Shown in pieces: positions 59,738 through 64,000 of a DNA stretch of 64,000 nucleotides (its first letter is position 1; each line of letters starts with the position of its first letter). The notes beneath the pieces are model-generated. The model made no database searches. It was not told the origin of the DNA and saw nothing but the letters and a program-made list of their open reading frames with translations. The position numbers were made by a program, and so were the translations under genes. The stretch is from positions 11,167-75,166 of the forward strand of contig NZ_CP010029.1 in NCBI RefSeq assembly GCF_001656035.1, read 5' to 3'. The stretch comes from Yersinia entomophaga (GTDB lineage: Bacteria > Pseudomonadota > Gammaproteobacteria > Enterobacterales > Enterobacteriaceae).

Positions 59738-60316
59738 TTAACGTGCGTTTTGTTTGATAAAGCTGTTAACGCTGGTGTCTTGAGCCATATCCGCAATAAC
59801 GTCACTGAGCACGGTATTCACTGCTTCAGTTATTTTGGCATTGGTTGCGGTAAATGCGCCCTGGACATTATAGGTAGAACGGTAGTTCTTAACCTGTTTG
59901 TTACCATTTTGCGCCTGAGCTGTGATGGAGATATCAGCCTTGGTCGTGATGTTGTAGCGCAGATTACCTTCCTGCACGTTGGCGAACAGTTGGTTAACTA
60001 CGATTTGCAGATCAACCGGGCCGCCGGTACCAATCATATAGCCACGGGCAGTCATTTGTTTTTCCAGCACTTCCTGCAACAGGAAGCGCAGGTCGCGAGA
60101 TGGCGTTAATACCACCAATTTGCCATCGCGGTTGACTTTGGCCAGCGCGGAATCCTGACGCTGATCGGCACCGTTGATACTGATGGTAATTCCCATCAAG
60201 GTGGGATCTTGCGGTGGCAATACGATTTTCGGCGTGACTTCAAGCGTATTGCTGTTGGTGGCGCAACCCGCCAGCATCAACGCGGCCAGCAGCGGGAAAA
60301 GAATTTTCTTTAGCAT
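59738..60316 (-). CDS. yajG: Lipoprotein YajG
   Basis: A 192-residue lipoprotein with signal MLKKILFPLLAALMLAGC and lipobox LAGC. The mature domain has TPKIVLPPQDPTLMGI, ITISINGADQR and a C-terminal NTVLSDVIADM helix. In E. coli it is also upstream of ampG. Function not defined. ATG 60316 is chosen over GTG 60322 for a standard signal peptide. Confidence 0.9.
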   Translation of the reverse strand: MLKKILFPLLAALMLAGCATNSNTLEVTPKIVLPPQDPTLMGITISINGADQRQDSALAKVNRDGKLVVLTPSRDLRFLLQEVLEKQMTARGYMIGTGGPVDLQIVVNQLFANVQEGNLRYNITTKADISITAQAQNGNKQVKNYRSTYNVQGAFTATNAKITEAVNTVLSDVIADMAQDTSVNSFIKQNAR

Positions 60317-60322
60317 GTTCAC

Positions 60323-60639
60323 TTTCTCGAGAGTTATGGAATTTTTAATAAACTGAGCGGGATAGCTGCAATATTATTGCGACATCATAGCACTGCCGCA
60401 GATAGGGGGAAGATCCCAATGGTGACAAATTCGCCACAAATACGGATTTTCATACTGGAACCCTACAAATAACCTTTTGCCGTGACAATCGGATTATCCT
60501 CAACCTCTGGCCGTTTCGTCGGCGTTAGGCGTATTTAACCGAGAATTATTGTCAAAGGAATGTTATAAAACAGCCAAAACCGACTAATATTGCTGTAAGA
60601 AGGTGTGCAGTTCTCTGCCGGTGCAGTAAGGAGATCTTT
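60323..60639. other. yajG-bolA divergent intergenic region
   Basis: 317 bp without a gene. An extended -10, TGTTATAAA (60561-60569), may drive bolA; its -35 is poor, which would fit a stress-type promoter. No gearbox-like element could be made out. The rest is unremarkable. Confidence 0.4.
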
Positions 60640-60960
60640 ATGATTCTGATTCGCGAAAAGATAGAAGAAAAACTCAGGGCGGCATTTGAACCTGTTCACC
60701 TGGAAGTGATAAACGAAAGCTACAGACACAATGTGCCCGCAGGCTCGGAGAGCCACTTTAAGGTTGTGATTGTTAGCGATAAATTTGCCGGTGAGCGCTT
60801 TTTAAACCGCCATCGTGCCATTTATGGCGTATTGTCCGAAGAATTAGCCGGTGAAGTCCACGCGCTGGCATTACATACCTACACGGTCAAAGAATGGGAG
60901 AGTCTGCAAGACACCTTGCCTGACTCTCCATCATGCCGCGGTGCCGGAACCTTGGCATAA
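60640..60960 (+). CDS. bolA: Stress-response protein BolA
   Basis: A 106-residue class II KH-like protein: [20 protein letters not shown], the [16 protein letters not shown] loop and the [13 protein letters not shown]…[10 protein letters not shown] core. BolA binds glutaredoxin-iron-sulfur clusters and alters morphology in stationary phase. AAGGAG lies upstream. It precedes tig, the normal order. Confidence 0.95.
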   Translation: MILIREKIEEKLRAAFEPVHLEVINESYRHNVPAGSESHFKVVIVSDKFAGERFLNRHRAIYGVLSEELAGEVHALALHTYTVKEWESLQDTLPDSPSCRGAGTLA

Positions 60961-61028
60961 ATATGGTATTTGCCTGATTTCCGTGGAACTTTTCTGCTGA
61001 TTTAAGGTATTAGTAATAGAGAAATCCA

Positions 61029-61056
61029 CAGGCGGCCTTTGGGCCGTTTGTTTTTT
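61029..61056 (+). terminator. Terminator after bolA
   Basis: CAGGCGGCC and GGGCCGTTTG pair with G-U wobbles around TTT and are followed by TTTTTT. It separates bolA from tig. Confidence 0.7.
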
Positions 61057-61369
61057 AACTGGCGACAACACTATTTTTAGCACAGCGCTGCCAGCGTTTT
61101 TGTCGAGGGATCGACGTCCGCGTAAATTTTCGCGCGCTGACATTCACTCGCTTTCCTCGACTCGAAACCTATGCACCGCTATAATGTCGCGTCTTATTTT
61201 TCCGGAATGGTTTCGGGACGCTTCTGACATCTGGGATACTCGGTTCTGTAATGCGGCCGTCCCGGTTCTTAGAGGGTGTTTTCAGGGCCAGTGTCATTCC
61301 TACAATGGCAGGGTTTTGATAGCGGCTTCTGGAGTTGACCGAGCACTGTGATTTTTTTGAGGTAACAAG
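61057..61369 (+). other. Region upstream of tig
   Basis: About 310 bp without a convincing gene. An open frame at 61100-61351 has no family character. The tig promoter should lie here, but I cannot place it securely. The start is preceded by TTTTTTTGAGG. Confidence 0.4.
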
Positions 61370-62674
61370 ATGCAAGTTTCTGTTGAAACCACCCAAGGCC
61401 TTGGCCGCCGTGTAACTATCACTGTTGCTGCTGATAGCATTGAGAAAGCAGTAAAAAGCGAGCTGTTGAAAGCGGCTAAAAATGTTCGCATTGACGGTTT
61501 CCGTAAAGGCCACGTGCCGATGAACATCGTTGAACAGCGTTACGGCGCGTCCGTTCGTCAGGATGTACTGGGCGATCTGATGCAACGCAACTTTGTTGAC
61601 GCGATCATCAAAGAAAAAATCAACCCGGCTGGCGCACCAAGCTACGCACCGGGCGAATACAAAGAAGGCGAAGATTTCACTTTCTCTGTTGAATTCGAAG
61701 TTTATCCAGAAGTTGAACTGAAAGATCTGGAAAAAATCGAAGTAGAGAAACCGGTTGTTGAAGTTAATGACGCCGACGTTGATGCGATGCTGGACACCCT
61801 GCGTAAGCAACAAGCTACCTGGAAAGACACCGATGGCGCTGCTACAGCAGAAGATCGCGTGACTCTGGACTTCACCGGTTCTATCGACGGCGAAGAGTTT
61901 GAAGGCGGCAAAGCAACTGATTTCGTACTGGCTATGGGCCAGAACCGCATGATCCCAGGCTTTGAAGACGGCGTTGTGGGCCATAAAGCGGGCGAAGAAT
62001 TCACTATCGACGTGAACTTCCCAGAAGATTACCACGCTGAAAACCTGAAAGGTAAATCAGCCAAGTTCGCTATCGTTCTGAAGAAAGTTGAAGAACGTGA
62101 ACTGCCAGAACTGACTGAAGAATTCATCAAACGTTTCGGCGTGGCTGATGGTTCTATCGAAGGTCTGCGCGCTGAAGTACGTAAAAACATGGAACGCGAG
62201 CTGAAAGGCGCAGTGCGTAACCGTGTTAAAACTCAGGCAATCGACGGTTTAGTTAGCGCTAACGAAATCGACGTTCCAGTTGCTTTGATCGACAGCGAAA
62301 TCGACGTTCTGCGTCGCCAGGCTGCACAGCGTTTCGGTGGCAACGAGAAACAAGCTGCTGAACTGCCACGTGAACTGTTCGAAGAACAAGCTAAACGTCG
62401 CGTTGTTGTTGGCCTACTGTTGGGCGAAGTGATCAGCCAGCACGAGCTGAAAGCTGACGAAGACCGCGTTAAAGCGCTGATCGAAGAAATGGCTTCTGCC
62501 TACGAAGATCCGCAAGAAGTTATCGAGTTCTACAGCAAAAACAAAGAGCTGATGAACAACATGCGTAACGTTGCTCTGGAAGAACAAGCGGTAGAAACAC
62601 TGCTGGCTAAAGCCAAGGTAACCGAAAAACCAACTACCTTCAGCGAGCTGATGAATCAGACCACTGCAGCGTAA
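61370..62674 (+). CDS. tig: Trigger factor
   Basis: A 434-residue ribosome-associated chaperone. The N-terminal ribosome-binding signature is GFRKGHVPM. The peptidyl-prolyl isomerase (FKBP-like) domain starts near residue 150 ([19 protein letters not shown]), and a long helical C-terminal arm region follows. It binds near the exit tunnel and delays folding. Codon choice is very regular, as expected for a highly expressed gene. Confidence 0.97.
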   Translation: MQVSVETTQGLGRRVTITVAADSIEKAVKSELLKAAKNVRIDGFRKGHVPMNIVEQRYGASVRQDVLGDLMQRNFVDAIIKEKINPAGAPSYAPGEYKEGEDFTFSVEFEVYPEVELKDLEKIEVEKPVVEVNDADVDAMLDTLRKQQATWKDTDGAATAEDRVTLDFTGSIDGEEFEGGKATDFVLAMGQNRMIPGFEDGVVGHKAGEEFTIDVNFPEDYHAENLKGKSAKFAIVLKKVEERELPELTEEFIKRFGVADGSIEGLRAEVRKNMERELKGAVRNRVKTQAIDGLVSANEIDVPVALIDSEIDVLRRQAAQRFGGNEKQAAELPRELFEEQAKRRVVVGLLLGEVISQHELKADEDRVKALIEEMASAYEDPQEVIEFYSKNKELMNNMRNVALEEQAVETLLAKAKVTEKPTTFSELMNQTTAA

Positions 62675-62726
62675 TGTTTTTTAGCGCATAACGTTAAGTA
62701 TCTTTGACTTGGCGTTTTGACTTCTC

Positions 62727-62757
62727 AAGCCCGTCGCCTTTGGCTACGGGCTTTTTT
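62727..62757 (+). terminator. Terminator after tig
   Basis: AAGCCCGT and ACGGGCTT pair around a loop that includes GCC/GGC and are followed by TTTTTCTT. It ends the tig transcript before the clpP promoter. Confidence 0.85.
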
Positions 62758-62919
62758 CTTCTTGATTTACACGATAAAAACAACAAATTCTCGGCTATGG
62801 TTCCCGTCAAACTGGGCTATATTAAAAAAATAAAAGAAAGTGCTGAATTAAATCCGTAGCGAGCGTCTAAAAAACGCGTGAGGTGAGAAAGGGGCGTTGA
62901 GACAATAAAAGGTATGGGG

Positions 62920-62947
62920 CTTGAAAAACAGTATCCTTCCCCCAATT
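62920..62947 (+). promoter_or_regulatory. Sigma-32 heat-shock promoter of clpP
   Basis: CTTGAAA (62920-62926), 13 bp, CCCCAATT (62940-62947): a near-consensus sigma-32 promoter, about 158 bp before clpP. clpP-clpX is a heat-shock operon in E. coli. A small frame at 62914-63105 overlapping it is probably not coding. Confidence 0.7.
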
Positions 62948-63104
62948 ACTATTACAGACTTTATGTTCTATCTTTCCTTGCGTTGGCTGATTATCACCGC
63001 TGGATATGTCTGGGACGACCTACTGCTTATCATGGTCATCATTGCTTATCTCAAGTAGAATCGGTTATTAATGGCGCCAAAGTAAATTCTATTAGGAGAT
63101 GGTA

Positions 63105-63728
63105 ATGTCATACAGTGGCGAACGAGATCAATTTGCACCTAACATGGCTCTGGTGCCGATGGTGATTGAGCAGACTTCACGTGGGGAACGTTCTTACGAT
63201 ATCTTCTCCCGTCTGCTGAAAGAGCGCATTATCTTCCTAACCGGCCAGGTTGAAGATCACATGGCCAACCTGATTACGGCACAAATGCTGTTTTTGGAAG
63301 CCGAAAACCCGGAAAAAGATATCTTCCTTTATATTAACTCACCGGGCGGGGTGATCACTGCGGGTATGTCTATCTATGACACCATGCAGTTCATCAAACC
63401 GGATGTCAGCACCATTTGTATGGGCCAGGCATGTTCCATGGGCGCATTCTTGCTGACCGCTGGTGCGAAAGGGAAGCGTTTCTGTCTGCCAAACTCGCGG
63501 GTGATGATTCACCAGCCGCTGGGCGGATTCCAGGGGCAAGCGACCGACATCGAGATTCATGCGAAAGAAATCCTGAAAGTGAAATCCCGTATGAACGAAC
63601 TGATGGCGAAACATACGGGGAAACCTCTCGAAGAAATAGAGAGAGACACGGAGCGTGACCGTTTCCTGTCTGCGGCCGAGGCTGTAGAATATGGATTGGT
63701 CGATGAGATATTCAACCGCCGTGACTAA
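63105..63728 (+). CDS. clpP: ATP-dependent Clp protease proteolytic subunit
   Basis: A 207-residue serine protease that forms the double-heptameric ClpP chamber. The catalytic triad is visible: Ser in [11 protein letters not shown], His in VMIHQPLGG and Asp in [10 protein letters not shown] short propeptide ([15 protein letters not shown]) precedes mature [14 protein letters not shown] 63105 gives the E. coli length; ATG 63099 is also in frame. It is coupled with clpX. Confidence 0.97.
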   Translation: MSYSGERDQFAPNMALVPMVIEQTSRGERSYDIFSRLLKERIIFLTGQVEDHMANLITAQMLFLEAENPEKDIFLYINSPGGVITAGMSIYDTMQFIKPDVSTICMGQACSMGAFLLTAGAKGKRFCLPNSRVMIHQPLGGFQGQATDIEIHAKEILKVKSRMNELMAKHTGKPLEEIERDTERDRFLSAAEAVEYGLVDEIFNRRD

Positions 63729-63896
63729 CAGCGTATTTCTGTGCGCCGATAGACTATAATTGGAAAAGTTTAGTCTTTTAGCACGCTAAGGTGCCGGCAG
63801 TCCGTTTGATAAAGACGTGACGTCCAGAAGTAACGAGAATAGTCTCCCTGCCGTCCTGTTGTTAGTGACGGCAGATACTAAAGAAGAGGTTTACTG

Positions 63897-64000
63897 ATGA
63901 CAGATAAGCGCAAAGACGGTTCAGGAAAGCTGCTGTATTGCTCTTTCTGCGGCAAAAGCCAGCATGAAGTGCGTAAGCTGATTGCCGGGCCGTCAGTGTA
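63897..64000 (+). CDS. clpX: Clp protease ATPase subunit ClpX (5' part)
   Basis: The first 34 codons, cut by the window end. [20 protein letters not shown] is the N-terminal zinc-binding domain with the first Cys pair. ClpX unfolds substrates for ClpP. A 168-bp gap separates it from clpP, as is usual. AAGAAGAGG provides the ribosome-binding site. Confidence 0.96.

Noticed and set aside
60961..61369. 83-codon ORF at 61100-61351 upstream of tig
   Set aside because: No ribosome-binding site, no conserved motif, and a Cys/Arg-rich composition typical of chance frames.
62914..63105. 63-codon ORF before clpP
   Set aside because: It overlaps the sigma-32 promoter and clpP start, lacks a good Shine-Dalgarno and shows no recognisable domain.

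Overview
The window is a chromosomal segment of an enterobacterium. The right-hand part has the conserved Enterobacterales order tgt-yajC-secD-secF-yajI-nrdR-ribD-ribH-nusB-thiL-pgpA // dxs-ispA-xseB // thiI // pgt // yajL-panE // yajQ // yajR // cyoABCDE // ompK-like // ampG // yajG // bolA-tig-clpP-clpX. Moderate G+C, the presence of pgtABCP, and a Tsx/OmpK-type porin between cyo and ampG suggest Yersinia or a close Yersiniaceae relative. The genus call is inference from gene content and style; no search was run.

Positions 1 to about 26,850 are the late half of a temperate contractile-tailed prophage, nearly all on the + strand; its left end, with integrase and early genes, lies outside the window. 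The order is: a probable late promoter and terminator, a phage tRNA-Gly(UCC), a lambda/P22-type lysis cassette (dual-start holin, lysozyme, Rz with nested Rz1), small accessory genes (KTSC, KilA-N, a 45-residue membrane protein), then packaging and head genes (terS, terL, DUF1073 portal, Mu F-like protein, a Nudix-protease-scaffold fusion, decoration protein, DUF2184 capsid). Neck genes, sheath, tube, a tail chaperone with a -1 frameshift extension, tape measure and a full baseplate set follow. A lipoprotein moron, a P22 immI-like mnt/arc/ant immunity module, a tail fibre and its chaperone complete the prophage, which abuts the tgt promoter region. Lesions or oddities include a broken terS and an ambiguous start in the Nudix-protease gene.

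Positions 27,005 to 41,800 hold housekeeping genes: queuosine tRNA modification (tgt), the Sec accessory complex (yajC-secDF), NrdR regulation of ribonucleotide reductase, riboflavin synthesis (ribD, ribH), NusB, thiamine and phospholipid enzymes (thiL, pgpA), isoprenoid synthesis (dxs, ispA), xseB and thiI.

Positions 41,833 to 48,068 hold the phosphoglycerate uptake system: PgtC, PgtB and PgtA as a leftward regulatory operon, and the transporter PgtP divergently transcribed. The 395-bp region between them contains several inverted and direct repeats that look like operators.

Positions 48,116 to 64,000 hold yajL-panE, yajQ, yajR, the cytochrome bo3 oxidase operon, an OmpK/Tsx-family porin with a perfect 16-bp palindrome in its leader, ampG, yajG, bolA, tig, clpP (preceded by a good sigma-32 promoter) and the first 34 codons of clpX.
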